A model generated the notes under the pieces. The model had not been told where the DNA came from and searched no databases. It saw nothing but the letters and a program-made list of their open reading frames with translations. From positions 62,001-126,000 of the forward strand of contig JAPXRI010000001.1 in assembly GCA_033813635.1 (NCBI GenBank): DNA of 64,000 nucleotides, in the 5' to 3' direction. This DNA comes from JAPXRI01 sp033813635 (GTDB lineage: Bacteria > Bacillota > Clostridia > Oscillospirales > QAMX01). Made by a program: the position numbers and the translations under genes. The first letter of the stretch is position 1. Each line of letters starts with the position of its first letter. Shown here piece by piece: positions 51,370 to 60,732 of this stretch.

Positions 51370-51909
51370 ATGTACAGAAGAAAACTTAACCCCGTCACCG
51401 CGTTTGCGTTTATCCTTTCGCTCACGCTGATAGTTTTTATGGTCGCGCTGATTACACAGAACACCAACTACAAAAGGCTGCACGGGATGACCGTCAAGGA
51501 CGATATTTTTAAAATCAACGAGCTGACGGACGATGTTTCGGCCGCGCTCTCCTCCGGCGACCTGACAAAGCTCGTCTACCTCTCCGGCCAGCTCGACCGC
51601 TGCGTCGTCGGCGGTGAGATTAACGCCGATTTCGACAAGCTCCGCAGCGACACCGCCGCGGCGGTCTACGCCTATGCCACCGCCTCCCGGGACGAAAGCG
51701 TCGTCTCCCCCTCCGCCCTCGCGCTCTTGCAGAGCGACGCTGCCGAGAAAAACGACCTGCTGCACAAGACCGTCCAGTTCATCATGGAAAAGCTGAACAG
51801 CACAAATACCAACAAAATGAACCTAAATTACTTTAACGCCCTCTCCGAGTCCTCCCGCGTGCACAAGCTGATCTCATCGTTCATCGCCAACGGCGGAACA
51901 AAGGAGTAA
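51370..51909 (+). CDS. Uncharacterised single-pass membrane protein
   Basis: 179 residues: one N-terminal membrane helix (about 10-30) and a helical extracytoplasmic domain. I do not recognise the family. It lies 47 bases after the recombinase with a good ribosome site (GGAG) and is probably co-transcribed. The domain resembles small helical-bundle proteins, with no catalytic motif visible. Confidence 0.65.
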   Translation: MYRRKLNPVTAFAFILSLTLIVFMVALITQNTNYKRLHGMTVKDDIFKINELTDDVSAALSSGDLTKLVYLSGQLDRCVVGGEINADFDKLRSDTAAAVYAYATASRDESVVSPSALALLQSDAAEKNDLLHKTVQFIMEKLNSTNTNKMNLNYFNALSESSRVHKLISSFIANGGTKE

Positions 51910-52047
51910 CTCCTCTTTAGGGAAAAGCTCCGCTGGGCGAGAAGGGTGAGTCAGACCGGATCCATGGAAAACGCGGTGCTCGGGACGCAGCGGCTTATCG
52001 CATATTTTTAAAAAAGATCAGAGAATTACCGGAAAAGGAAGAGTAAA

Positions 52048-52992
52048 ATGTTTAAGATTGCGGTTCAGTCCGGCGGACTGGAGGAGATTTACGGAATTGA
52101 CGGTGCCTACAGAGCCATCGCGGAAGCCGGCTTTGACGGGGTGGACGCCAATATTGACCATCTAATGAGCTGCGGAGACATCATTGATAAGAAGATTCCG
52201 CCGGTTTTTGCGACAGGGCTTTCGGAAAAGGAAATTATATCCCATGTGAAACCCTGGGGCGACGCGGCAAAGAAATACGGTCTGGATAACTATCAGGCCC
52301 ACGCGCCTTTCCCCTCTCTTCATACCATTGATACGCAGGACGGGGATTGGAACGATTTCCTTATAGAGATGCTGAAGAAGACCATCATCTGCGCGGCTGC
52401 CATTGACTGTCACAACCTGATCGTCCATCCCTTCCTCCGGGATTATGACCATCAGATGGACAGAGAGGAAGAGTGGGAAGTAAACATTGACCGCTACTCC
52501 AGGCTTGCAAAGACCGCGCAGCAGTATGGCGTGGTGATCAATCTGGAAAATATGTTTTTCGGCAAAAATGGCAAGAATTACGGCACCGTCTGTAATGACG
52601 GTCTTCTGGCCGCCAGATATGTGGACGCTTTGAATGAGGCGGCGGGCGCGAAATGCTTCGGTTTCTGTCTGGATACCGGCCACGCGCTGCTGGCTTCCAA
52701 AGATATCAAGCAGTTCATGACGGAGATGGGCAGCCGCATCACCTGCTTCCACGTGCATGACAATGACGGCGTGAATGACCTTCATCAGGCGCCTTACACC
52801 GGCAAGCTGGACTGGGACCGCTTTGTGGAAGGGCTGAGGGCCATCGGTTTTGATAAGACGCTCAGTTTTGAGACCTTCAATGTCTGCCGCACCGTGGCGC
52901 CGGAACTGATCCCGGAAACACTTAAATACATCGCGGCCTGCGGAAGGCTTTTTGACAGAAGGGCAAGCGAGAAGGCATCCGCTGCTCAATAA
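52048..52992 (+). CDS. Sugar phosphate isomerase/epimerase (AP-endonuclease-2-like TIM barrel)
   Basis: 314 residues. Family segments are AEAGFDGVDANIDH, NYQAHAPFPS, HNLIVHPFLR, VINLENMFFG, GFCLDTGHALLAS, TCFHVHDNDG and FDKTLSFETFN, providing Glu, Asp and His metal ligands for keto-sugar isomerisation. The specific sugar is unknown. Base and codon use looks milder in GC than the neighbours, compatible with later acquisition. It is monocistronic and followed by a terminator. Confidence 0.85.
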   Translation: MFKIAVQSGGLEEIYGIDGAYRAIAEAGFDGVDANIDHLMSCGDIIDKKIPPVFATGLSEKEIISHVKPWGDAAKKYGLDNYQAHAPFPSLHTIDTQDGDWNDFLIEMLKKTIICAAAIDCHNLIVHPFLRDYDHQMDREEEWEVNIDRYSRLAKTAQQYGVVINLENMFFGKNGKNYGTVCNDGLLAARYVDALNEAAGAKCFGFCLDTGHALLASKDIKQFMTEMGSRITCFHVHDNDGVNDLHQAPYTGKLDWDRFVEGLRAIGFDKTLSFETFNVCRTVAPELIPETLKYIAACGRLFDRRASEKASAAQ

Positions 52993-53093
52993 GCTTTTTT
53001 AACACCCGAAGCGTTCTGTTGCACTTAGACCGGGCACATTTCTTCCGGCAGCCTTCGCGCTCGTATAGATTATCCCCCTTTAATTTCATAAGA

Positions 53094-53140
53094 ACAGAGC
53101 CCCGGCCGCTGCTTTCGCGGCTGCCTCGGCTCTGTTTTTT
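53094..53140 (+). terminator. Terminator after the isomerase gene
   Basis: ACAGAGCC and GGCTCTGT enclose an inner GCCGC/GCGGC hairpin and are followed by a run of T. The rest of the spacer from 52993 holds no gene. Confidence 0.85.
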
Positions 53141-53200
53141 GGGGGCATATTTTGCTACAGCCCCACCGAATATGTTTTGATACTGTTATAACGCACAAAC

Positions 53201-53230
53201 CTTGACACTATATATGTCAAGAGTTATAAT
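53201..53230 (+). promoter_or_regulatory. Perfect consensus promoter overlapped by a palindromic operator
   Basis: TTGACA (53202-53207), 17 bases, TATAAT (53225-53230). CTTGACA at 53201-53207 and TGTCAAG at 53215-53221 form an inverted repeat across the -35 and spacer, so a dimeric repressor probably controls the YdeI-like gene. Confidence 0.75.
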
Positions 53231-53300
53231 TGGAATAAAATATATTAAGATTACGTCAGCTATATAAAATAAATAATACAGAAAAGGAGTGCTGAATTTT

Positions 53301-53546
53301 ATGGATTTCTCAAGGCTAAAACGTGATACAAATCTTATGCCAAACGATGTGGCGGAAACTTTGAACAGCACGGGTACAATGGATGCCTACAAGCTGCGTC
53401 CACCATATCAACAAAATGATTATATCGGTTGGATAGAAAAAGCCAAAAGAGGCGAAACTCGTTTGAAACGGATTAACCAGATGATCGCGGAATTGCAATC
53501 CGGCGATGCGTACATGGGAATGCATTACAATGCAAAAATGCCATAA
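53301..53546 (+). CDS. Small YdeI/OmpD-associated-like protein
   Basis: 81 residues with the C-terminal YdeI motif: MDAYKLRPPYQQNDYIGWIEKAKRGETR...RINQMIAEL. Full-length YdeI proteins are longer, so this is the stand-alone OmdA-type domain. The family has been linked to peptide or bacteriocin tolerance. It starts at ATG 53301 after GGAG; a GTG at 53289 is too close to the site. It has its own perfect promoter, and codons are less GC-rich than in its neighbours. Confidence 0.75.
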   Translation: MDFSRLKRDTNLMPNDVAETLNSTGTMDAYKLRPPYQQNDYIGWIEKAKRGETRLKRINQMIAELQSGDAYMGMHYNAKMP

Positions 53547-53551
53547 GCGGT

Positions 53552-53787
53552 TTTCAGAGAGAGCACGTTTCCAATGGAAACAGCCTGCATTTTCGAGGAT
53601 AGTTTCATATTGCCTAATGCCTTTTTGCTTTGCTCCGAAAAATCAGCCTGTCCAATGAGTTCTCCATTTCGGTCAACAGCATTTGACCGCCGATGAAAAG
53701 AATGGTTGACGCGCTGCTATTCTCAATCGCCTGTGAAAAAGCCGGTGAACTTGACATATTTAAGGGCTGGATGCGTTTCTTGTTCAT
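53552..53787 (-). pseudogene. Frameshifted ridA (YjgF/Rid family)
   Basis: From ATG at 53787 (after AAGGAG) the frame reads a RidA N-terminus (SSSPAFSQAIENSS, ILFIGGQ). A lost A then shifts it: the next frame continues NAVDRNGELIGQADFSEQSKKALGN. A second shift leads to YETILENAGC and a third to CSIGNVLSL. At least three single-base indels destroy the gene, and its end runs into the neighbouring YdeI-like gene. RidA hydrolyses reactive enamines and imines. Confidence 0.85.
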
Positions 53788-53943
53788 AATATCACTCCTT
53801 TGCTTACTGTTGGTTTTATTATATCGGGTAATAGCTGACAATAGTATGTCACGGTTAACAAAACAGTTTCAAAGGGCAATTTCATCAAAACGGCGTTTGT
53901 TTTATTTCCGTGTGGAAAAAATATGTTGTTTTAGACTTTCCTG

Positions 53944-53972
53944 TTGCAAATCCGGATTTTGCGTATTATAAT
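53944..53972 (+). promoter_or_regulatory. Promoter of the FMN riboswitch
   Basis: TTGCAA, 17 bases, TATAAT, about 25 bases before the aptamer. Confidence 0.75.
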
Positions 53973-53997
53973 ATAGACAATAGAATAAAGCGATAAT

Positions 53998-54106
53998 CTT
54001 TGGGGGCAGGGTGAAATTCCCGATCGGCGGTTAAAGTCCGCGAGCTTTTTTAAGCAGAGTCCGGTTAGATTCCGGCACCGACAGTTAAAGTCTGGATGAA
54101 ACAAAG
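53998..54106 (+). ncRNA. FMN riboswitch (RFN element)
   Basis: About 109 nucleotides closed by CTTTG/CAAAG. The conserved elements are GGGGCAGGGTGAAATTCCC, GATCGGCGGTTAAAGTCCGC, AGAGTCCGGTTAGATTCCGG and CACCGACAGTTAAAGTCTGGATG. FMN binding should favour the terminator downstream and shut off riboflavin uptake. Confidence 0.96.
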
Positions 54107-54132
54107 CTTTTTTTGCGTTTTTTTGTTGCTCC

Positions 54133-54168
54133 GCCCCGGAAGTCTTCGGCTTTCGGGGCTTATTTTTT
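54133..54168 (+). terminator. Regulated terminator of the FMN riboswitch
   Basis: GCCCCGGA and TTCGGGGC pair around an 11-base loop, then TTATTTTTT, immediately before the ribosome site of the transporter gene. Confidence 0.85.
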
Positions 54169-54184
54169 AACGAAGGTGAGATTC

Positions 54185-54745
54185 ATGCAGGTAAAAAACA
54201 CACTCAGGCATACAAAAACGCTCACCACGCTGGCCGTTTTCTCTGCGATCTCCGTGGTTCTCGTCGCGCTGATACATTTTCCGATTTTTCCGGCTGCGCC
54301 GTACCTTGAATACGACCCGGCCGACATTCCTATTTTAATCTGCGCGTTTGTGTTCGGCCCATACGCCGGACTCGCGATGACCGCGGTGGTGGCACTGGTT
54401 CAGGGCGTCACGGTGAGCGTGCAGAGCGGCGTCTACGGCATCCTGATGCATCTTGTGGCGACGGGTACATATGTCTCGGCCGCCGGCTTTATCCACCGCG
54501 CCAAGCCCAACGCGCTCACCGCCGCTGCCGGCGTCATTGCCGGAACTGTGGCGATGGCTGCCGTAATGTCCGGCGCTAATCTGATTATCACTCCGGCGTT
54601 TACCGGGATGCCCCGGGAGGCAATCGAGGCGCTGATCCTCCCCGTTATCGTCCCGTTCAACCTGATCAAGGCGGGCGCTAACGGCATCATCGCCTTCGCG
54701 CTCTACAAACCCGCAGCCCTGGCCGCGAAAAAGGCGGGACTTTGA
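54185..54745 (+). CDS. ribU: RibU-type riboflavin ECF transporter S component
   Basis: 186 residues from the ATG after GAAGGTGAG; an upstream in-frame start at 54113 falls inside the riboswitch terminator. About six membrane helices with the S-component signature TLTTLAVFSAISVVL and FLEY-like YLEYDPADIPIL. It captures riboflavin for the shared ECF energy module, which is not in the window. Control by the FMN riboswitch makes the substrate assignment secure. Confidence 0.93.
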   Translation: MQVKNTLRHTKTLTTLAVFSAISVVLVALIHFPIFPAAPYLEYDPADIPILICAFVFGPYAGLAMTAVVALVQGVTVSVQSGVYGILMHLVATGTYVSAAGFIHRAKPNALTAAAGVIAGTVAMAAVMSGANLIITPAFTGMPREAIEALILPVIVPFNLIKAGANGIIAFALYKPAALAAKKAGL

Positions 54746-54826
54746 CACAATACCCGTTTTAGTGTATAATCATAAAGGAAAATTCTGACTATAAAAAAAT
54801 ATCGGACAGGATGCCGGGGTGGGTTT

Positions 54827-56446
54827 ATGAAGCTATCGTTTTTAGGCGCGGCGCGCGAGGTCACGGGGAGCTGCTATCTCGTCGAAGCCGCAGGGAAAAG
54901 GTTCCTGATTGACTGCGGCATGAAGCAGGGCGATGACGACGACAATGCCGCGCTCTCTTTCTACCCGGGCTCGCTCGACTTTGTCCTCGTCACCCACGCG
55001 CATATCGACCACTCCGGGCTGTTGCCCCTGATCGTTAAAAACGGTTTTAGCGGCAGGATCATCGCGACGGGCGCGACCTGCGCGCTTTTAAAGATTATGC
55101 TTCTGGACAGCGCGCATATCCAGGAGGCCGACGCCCAGTGGAGCGCCCGTAAGGGAAAGCGCGCTGGCGAAGAGCCCAAGAGCCCGCTCTACGACACAAC
55201 GGACGCGCAGAACACCCTTAAGCTTCTGACCCCATGCTGTTATCTCGAAGATATCCCCCTCGCCGACGGTTTGACGGCGAGATTTATCGATGCCGGGCAC
55301 CTTTTGGGTTCGGCCTATATCAGACTTACAATTACCGAAAACGGAGTGACTAAAAGCATTCTGTTCTCCGGCGACATCGGCAACATCAACAGACCTATCA
55401 TTAAAGACCCGCAGGTCGTCAGCGGCGCTGATACGGTAATTATGGAGTCCACCTACGGCAACCGCCTCCACGATGAGACCGGAAATCTGCCCGAACAGTT
55501 CGCCGGTATTTTCGACCTGACCTTCCGCCGCGGCGGAAACGTGGTTATCCCGTCGTTTGCCGTCGGCCGCACGCAGGAAATTTTATACATTATCCGCGAG
55601 ATCAAGGAAAGAGGCCTGGTAAAAAGCGAGCCGGACTTCGAGGTGTATGTGGACAGCCCTCTCGCGCTGGAAGCGACCTCGGTCTACAGCGGGGACCTCA
55701 GCGATTACGCCGACGACGAAACCGCCGCGCTGCTCGCCAGGGGCGTCAACCCGCTCTCGTTCCCGAATCTGAAGCTCACGCGGACGGCCGAGGAGTCGAT
55801 GCGCCTGAACTCGGACATGACGCCGAAGGTCATTATCTCTTCCAGCGGCATGTGCGAGGCCGGCCGAATCCGCCACCACCTGAAGCACAACCTCTGGAGA
55901 CAGGAGTGCTCGGTTATCTTCGTCGGCTACCAGGCCAGGGGTACGCTCGGCAGGATTCTGCTCGACGGCGCCGGCAAAGTCAAGCTGTTCGGAGAACAGA
56001 TCGCAGTAAAAGCAAGCATCTACAACCTCGGCTTTTTGAGCGGGCACGCCGATAAAAACGGGTTGCTGAAGTGGATCTCCAATTTCGTGCCTAAACCCGG
56101 CGTGGTGTTCGTCACCCACGGCGAGGAAGAGGCGAACCTCGCGTTCACCGAAACGCTGAAAACCCTCGGCTACAACGCCGTGTCGCCCGTGCTTGAGGAC
56201 ACCTACGACCTGGCGTCCGGTGCGCTCGTCTCCGCGGGCAGGACCGCTGCCCGCGCCTCCCGCGCAGCCGGCGACATCGGAAAACTCCCTGCCGAGGAGC
56301 GGGTTTCGCCTGTATACGGAAAGCTTAAAGCGCTTGGAGCGCAACTTTTCGAGCTCATCGGCAAAAGCGGTTACCTCTCCAAAAAGGAACAAGCCCGGTT
56401 CGCCGAACAGCTTAAGGCGCTTGTGGATTATTGGGAAAGACAATAA
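54827..56446 (+). CDS. Metallo-beta-lactamase/beta-CASP RNA hydrolase
   Basis: 539 residues. Zinc ligands lie in THAHIDHSG (H57, H59, D61, H62), with further ligands in DAGHLLGSA and FSGDIG. The beta-CASP region has ESTYGNR, PSFAVGRTQEIL, SSSGMCEAGRIRHHL, LSGHADKNGLL and VTHGEEEA. This is the CPSF73/YSH1-like group of RNA exo/endonucleases. The last about 70 residues are a poorly conserved tail. GGGGTG precedes the ATG; the GH42 gene follows after 22 bases and may be co-transcribed. Confidence 0.9.
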   Translation: MKLSFLGAAREVTGSCYLVEAAGKRFLIDCGMKQGDDDDNAALSFYPGSLDFVLVTHAHIDHSGLLPLIVKNGFSGRIIATGATCALLKIMLLDSAHIQEADAQWSARKGKRAGEEPKSPLYDTTDAQNTLKLLTPCCYLEDIPLADGLTARFIDAGHLLGSAYIRLTITENGVTKSILFSGDIGNINRPIIKDPQVVSGADTVIMESTYGNRLHDETGNLPEQFAGIFDLTFRRGGNVVIPSFAVGRTQEILYIIREIKERGLVKSEPDFEVYVDSPLALEATSVYSGDLSDYADDETAALLARGVNPLSFPNLKLTRTAEESMRLNSDMTPKVIISSSGMCEAGRIRHHLKHNLWRQECSVIFVGYQARGTLGRILLDGAGKVKLFGEQIAVKASIYNLGFLSGHADKNGLLKWISNFVPKPGVVFVTHGEEEANLAFTETLKTLGYNAVSPVLEDTYDLASGALVSAGRTAARASRAAGDIGKLPAEERVSPVYGKLKALGAQLFELIGKSGYLSKKEQARFAEQLKALVDYWERQ

Positions 56447-56468
56447 CCGTTGAAAAGGGATGGTTCTT

Positions 56469-58436
56469 ATGAGTATTAAAATCAACCCGCCCTATTTGGG
56501 TTCTGCCTATTACCCCGAGGATTGGGACGAAAGCCAGATCGACAGCGATATTGCCGAAATGGTCGGGGCCGGTTTTAACGTCGCCCGCGTCGGCGAGTTC
56601 GCCTGGCGCAAAATGGAGCCCGCTGAAGGCAAGTATGATTTTTCATGGCTTCACCGCGTAGTCGACAAGCTAGCCGCAGCGGGGATCAAGACGATCATGG
56701 GTACGCCGACGGCGACGCCGCCGATATGGCTCTCGCGTAAACACCCCGATATCATGGCCGTGATGGATAACGGCAGGCAGAAAAAACACGGCGGCCGCAG
56801 GCATTGCTGCTCAAATAACCCGCACTACCGCGCCGCCTCCGCGAAAATCGTCGAAGCTCTCGCTCGCGAGTTCGGCGGCGACGAAAATATAATAGGCTGG
56901 CAGATCGACAACGAAATCTACCGCGACTGCTGCTTCTGCCCCGTATGCCTGAAGGGCTTTACCGAATACCTCGCAAAAAAATACGGCTCGATCGACAATC
57001 TAAACGCTGCGTGGAACCTTAACCTGTTCAGCCAGGCCTACGACTCCTTCGACGAGGTGCCCCCGCCCTCAGACGCGTGGCACAACCCGCATCTGCACCT
57101 GGAGTGGAACGCCTTCCAGTCCGAATCGCAGATCGCGTTCGTCCATATGCAAAACGACATATTAAAAAAGCACACCTCCGCCCCTGTAGGCACGGATATG
57201 ATGCCCCTTAACGGCATGGATTATGAGAAAACGACGGAGCCGCTCGACATCATCGAGTTCAACCATTACAACACACGCGAAAACCTCTGGAGCGTACAAT
57301 TCTGGCTTGATTTTCTGCGTACGCTGAAAGACCGGCCGTTCTGGAACACCGAAACGCAGACCAGCTGGAACGGCAGCGTACAGATCGGCCAGACGATCAA
57401 GCCCGAGGGGTTTTGCCGCGCCAACTCCTGGCTGCCCGTGGCGCTCGGCGGCGAGGCGAACCTTTACTGGCTCTGGCGGACACATTGGGCAGGCCACGAG
57501 CTGATGCACGGTTCCGTCTTAAGCACATGCGGCAGGCCGACGCATGTTTTCGGTGAGATCCAACAGACGGCTGCCGACTTTAAAAAGGCCGGCGATTTTC
57601 TGAACCGCACCCGGGTGTCCTCAAAAATAGCGCTTCATTTCACCTCCGCCAACTGGAGCATGTTTGAAACGCAGTCGGTTGTCTCCAACCTGAAATACAG
57701 CGACGAGCTTATAAACCGCTTCTACCGGCCTATCATCAAAGCGGGCTTCCGGCCCGACATCATCGGCGCGCGCCGCCCGCTTTCGGGCTACGACATCCTC
57801 GTCTCCCCGCTGATGCTGACGCTGGAGGACAGAGATCTCTCCGCGCGTATCGCGGAATGGGTCAGGGCCGGCGGTACCTGGGTTGCCGGACCGATGACCG
57901 ATGTGCGCGACAGCGTCGGCGCGAAGTATAAAGACAGTCCGTTCGGCATGCTCGAGGAGCTCGCCGGTGTGCGCTGCCTCTATCAGATCCCCGACAGCGA
58001 CGGGTATATCAAGGCCGCGTGGCGCGACGGCTCGCCGTTTACCGGCAGCCGGTGGTACGACGTGTTCGCGCCCGACGCAGATTCGCTCGCCGACATCACC
58101 TTCGGCCACAGCGAGCTCACTGGCAAATCTGTGCTTTTAAAGAAAAGGGTGGGCAAGGGCGAGGTGATCGTTCTGGGGACGATTCCTTCCGAGGAGGATA
58201 TGGTCAGAATAATCACCGACGTCTGCGCGGAAAAAGGCCTGCGCGGGTATCGGATAACGGGCGATGTTTCCGTAGTCCCCCGCTCCGGCGACGGTCTCGA
58301 GGGTCTGATCCTCGTCGAGTGCGCCGGAAACCACGCCTCCGTCGAGACCGGCAAGGTCATGACCGATTTGCTGACCGGAAACAGCTATGGCGGACATGTC
58401 GAACTCGAGCCCTACGGCGTGCTCGTACTGGAGTAA
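56469..58436 (+). CDS. GH42 beta-galactosidase
   Basis: 655 residues from the ATG 8 bases after AAGGGA. The GH42 barrel includes YYPEDWD, GTPTATPPIWL, acid/base E149 in GWQIDNE and nucleophile E295 in FWNTET. A cysteine cluster (C114 with C154, C155/157, C160) forms the Zn site seen in part of the family. Trimerisation and C-terminal beta domains follow. There is no signal peptide, so it hydrolyses imported beta-galactosides. A bidirectional terminator follows. Confidence 0.95.
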   Translation: MSIKINPPYLGSAYYPEDWDESQIDSDIAEMVGAGFNVARVGEFAWRKMEPAEGKYDFSWLHRVVDKLAAAGIKTIMGTPTATPPIWLSRKHPDIMAVMDNGRQKKHGGRRHCCSNNPHYRAASAKIVEALAREFGGDENIIGWQIDNEIYRDCCFCPVCLKGFTEYLAKKYGSIDNLNAAWNLNLFSQAYDSFDEVPPPSDAWHNPHLHLEWNAFQSESQIAFVHMQNDILKKHTSAPVGTDMMPLNGMDYEKTTEPLDIIEFNHYNTRENLWSVQFWLDFLRTLKDRPFWNTETQTSWNGSVQIGQTIKPEGFCRANSWLPVALGGEANLYWLWRTHWAGHELMHGSVLSTCGRPTHVFGEIQQTAADFKKAGDFLNRTRVSSKIALHFTSANWSMFETQSVVSNLKYSDELINRFYRPIIKAGFRPDIIGARRPLSGYDILVSPLMLTLEDRDLSARIAEWVRAGGTWVAGPMTDVRDSVGAKYKDSPFGMLEELAGVRCLYQIPDSDGYIKAAWRDGSPFTGSRWYDVFAPDADSLADITFGHSELTGKSVLLKKRVGKGEVIVLGTIPSEEDMVRIITDVCAEKGLRGYRITGDVSVVPRSGDGLEGLILVECAGNHASVETGKVMTDLLTGNSYGGHVELEPYGVLVLE

Positions 58437-58492
58437 TGCGAGTATCCGACTACCGTGTAATTATTCGTACTTATATAAGGAATGACTGTATA

Positions 58493-58525
58493 AAAGACGG
58501 GCCGCGCATGCGGCCCGTCTTTGCT
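58493..58525. terminator. Bidirectional terminator
   Basis: AAAGACGGGCCGC, loop GCAT, GCGGCCCGTCTTT: a perfect 13-base-pair stem between convergent genes. Confidence 0.9.
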
Positions 58526-58530
58526 TTATC

Positions 58531-59253
58531 TCAGTCGTCTTTCCCTTCCGCGATGATCTTCATCAGGTTTTTAAGCTGATCCGGCGCAAAGGAGGTATAC
58601 TCTTCCTCTTCCTCGGATCCCGTTCCGGTCTCACCGTCCTGCGATTCGTCCGTATCCTCATCCACGTCGATGTCGAGAAAGATTTGTACGAGCTTTTTCA
58701 CGTCATAGCCGTCGCCTTCTTTTTCGACAATCAGCGACATCGGGTAGACGATAGTGTAGTCCGCTATATTCTCAAACCCGAAAATATTGCCGTCCCAGCC
58801 CTCGACCGGCCTGATGAACAGCACGTAGTCGCCGTCGGTCTTGAAGGTGACTGCTTCCTTCGAGGTCATATACGAGGAGAGAACATACATGAGCTTTAGC
58901 GTGTCCCCTTCTTTGAGCGTACCGCTGTCGTCGCAGTATACCTCCTCTATCTGAAAATCGAGCACCGTATAATAGTCTGCGCGGTCCTCGCCGCCGTAAA
59001 TGTACGATATCTCGACCTCGCTCATAGCCGTCGGCTTCCCTCTGATTATTGCGGAGGTCTCTTCATAGGCTTCCTCTGCTTTCGGGTCGCTGTATTTTAT
59101 TTCGTAGTAATCGGGCACATCGCTTGGCTCGACTGTCCTGTAACGGATATTTTTCGGCACGTCGGTGGACTTGGCTTTGTTTTTATTGGCTGAGCACGCC
59201 GCGAGCGACAGTGTCAGCATAGCCGCCAGCGCGGCGCAGATCAGTCTTTTCAT
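58531..59253 (-). CDS. Uncharacterised lipoprotein
   Basis: 240 residues. The signal peptide ends in lipobox LAAC (about 17-20). The mature part has a beta-rich domain (VEISYIYGGEDRADYYTVLDFQIEEVY) and a strongly acidic low-complexity stretch (EDTDESQDGE) near the C-terminus. I do not recognise a function. GGAGG precedes the ATG. It follows the peptidase gene at 123 bases on the same strand. Confidence 0.75.
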   Translation of the reverse strand: MKRLICAALAAMLTLSLAACSANKNKAKSTDVPKNIRYRTVEPSDVPDYYEIKYSDPKAEEAYEETSAIIRGKPTAMSEVEISYIYGGEDRADYYTVLDFQIEEVYCDDSGTLKEGDTLKLMYVLSSYMTSKEAVTFKTDGDYVLFIRPVEGWDGNIFGFENIADYTIVYPMSLIVEKEGDGYDVKKLVQIFLDIDVDEDTDESQDGETGTGSEEEEEYTSFAPDQLKNLMKIIAEGKDD

Positions 59254-59376
59254 GTTAACCTCCGTTTAACGCAGATAGACTTGCACTTTATATCATACAA
59301 CAAACCCCGGCGCGTTTTGTGTCTAAAACGTGAACGCCGGATTTTGCCGTGTAAGGCGTCTGCTTTCACGCAATGT

Positions 59377-60645
59377 TTACGCGTCGGCGCTCCCGAAAAG
59401 CGCTTCGTTCTTTTTTCTCCAATAACGGGCAAACCGGCCTTTACCGGGCATGCTGATCTCAGCTTCCGGGATAAAACGGGAAATCAGCGCCTGTTCATCC
59501 GCCGACGCGGCCGAAGCGAAAGCGAGAAGCGCGGTCTCGTCCGGCGCGTTTTCCGAAAGGGCGCGAGCCTTTTCGATCCAGCCCGATTCGAGCTCGTCCT
59601 TCTCCCGCCGGAAGGCACCGATATCAACCATTCCGGCAAGAACCGCGCGGTGAAGCTTTTCGCGGACGTACCAGTAACGTTTCGCCCCGCTTGCGCTTTC
59701 TTCCCAGAATACGGGCGCGTCGGTATGAACGCCGAAAAAGTAGGGCTTGAACGCCGCGAGGCAGGGCGTCGACGCGCCAGTGACCCAGAGCGCCGGCGGA
59801 GAACCCTTACGCAGCTCGGCGACGAGGCTGCCCGTGGTGTGGTCGCCTATAAGCCCGCCCGCGTGCATGCAGACGCTTTTCACGCTCCCCCGTGTGAAAA
59901 CCTCAACGTCTCTTTGATGCGAGCGCAGAGCGGCTATAAGCTCCTTTACGCCGATATTTGCGCCTGTCAGGGCGCATAGAGACCGCGCCTGACGCTGTTT
60001 TGAACCGGAAAAGAAGGTGTACAGCGGCTCGGTCAGCTTTCCGGCAAAGTCAAAGCCCTCACCGACACCGCCCCGCAGCGTATGCTCGGTACGGATCGAG
60101 AGCCGGTTCGATATCGCCCCGGAGCGAGAGACCCGCTTTGCCGCCCAGCGCCTGCCGGAGGTTTCGAGGATAAAGGCCTTATCCGGGTCGGCGATGAGAA
60201 AGCTGTTGTCGTAGTAAAACTGGTGGTCATAGCCGCAGTTCCCGCCCTGACCGTAGCGTTCAAGCAGCGATGTGATGACCTCCACAGCTTTTTCGGCACA
60301 ATCTGCCCGCTCAAGCGCCAGGCGCAGCAGGTCCATCCCGGTCAGCGCAGGCTTTTTAAGCGCGGCTTTTGAGTTCCGGGTGAAGACCGCTTCGTTCCCG
60401 ATCGCTACGCCCGCTGCGTTCACGCCCATCTCCGCGCCCCAGATCCACGAGGGCTTGCAGAGCACCGCCTCTAACGTCTCCTCAGCCTCCGGGATTTCAA
60501 TATAGGTAAGCTTCACGGTCCCGCCCGGCTCGCGCCTTTTCGGCGGAACACGGAGGACGATATGGGGCTCGTTCGGGCTTCTGTCGCTGTTCTTGGCAAA
60601 CAGCACGCTTCCGCCTTCCGGCAGAACGCACATGGTATCGCACAT
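59377..60645 (-). CDS. C69/secernin-type Ntn-hydrolase dipeptidase
   Basis: 422 residues beginning MCDTMCV, so removal of Met would expose Cys2 as the N-terminal nucleophile. FAKNSDRSPNEP and WGAEMGVNAAGVAIGNEAVF are the family marks of secernins and C69 dipeptidases. It would hydrolyse short peptides or related amides in the cytoplasm. AGGAGG precedes the ATG. Confidence 0.88.
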   Translation of the reverse strand: MCDTMCVLPEGGSVLFAKNSDRSPNEPHIVLRVPPKRREPGGTVKLTYIEIPEAEETLEAVLCKPSWIWGAEMGVNAAGVAIGNEAVFTRNSKAALKKPALTGMDLLRLALERADCAEKAVEVITSLLERYGQGGNCGYDHQFYYDNSFLIADPDKAFILETSGRRWAAKRVSRSGAISNRLSIRTEHTLRGGVGEGFDFAGKLTEPLYTFFSGSKQRQARSLCALTGANIGVKELIAALRSHQRDVEVFTRGSVKSVCMHAGGLIGDHTTGSLVAELRKGSPPALWVTGASTPCLAAFKPYFFGVHTDAPVFWEESASGAKRYWYVREKLHRAVLAGMVDIGAFRREKDELESGWIEKARALSENAPDETALLAFASAASADEQALISRFIPEAEISMPGKGRFARYWRKKNEALFGSADA

Positions 60646-60732
60646 TCGCCTTGCCTCCTTCTATGAAATGACGCTTAATGCCCGGTCCCTTCGGCGCGCT
60701 TTGCGCTTATCCCGCGCAAAAAGAACGGTTTC

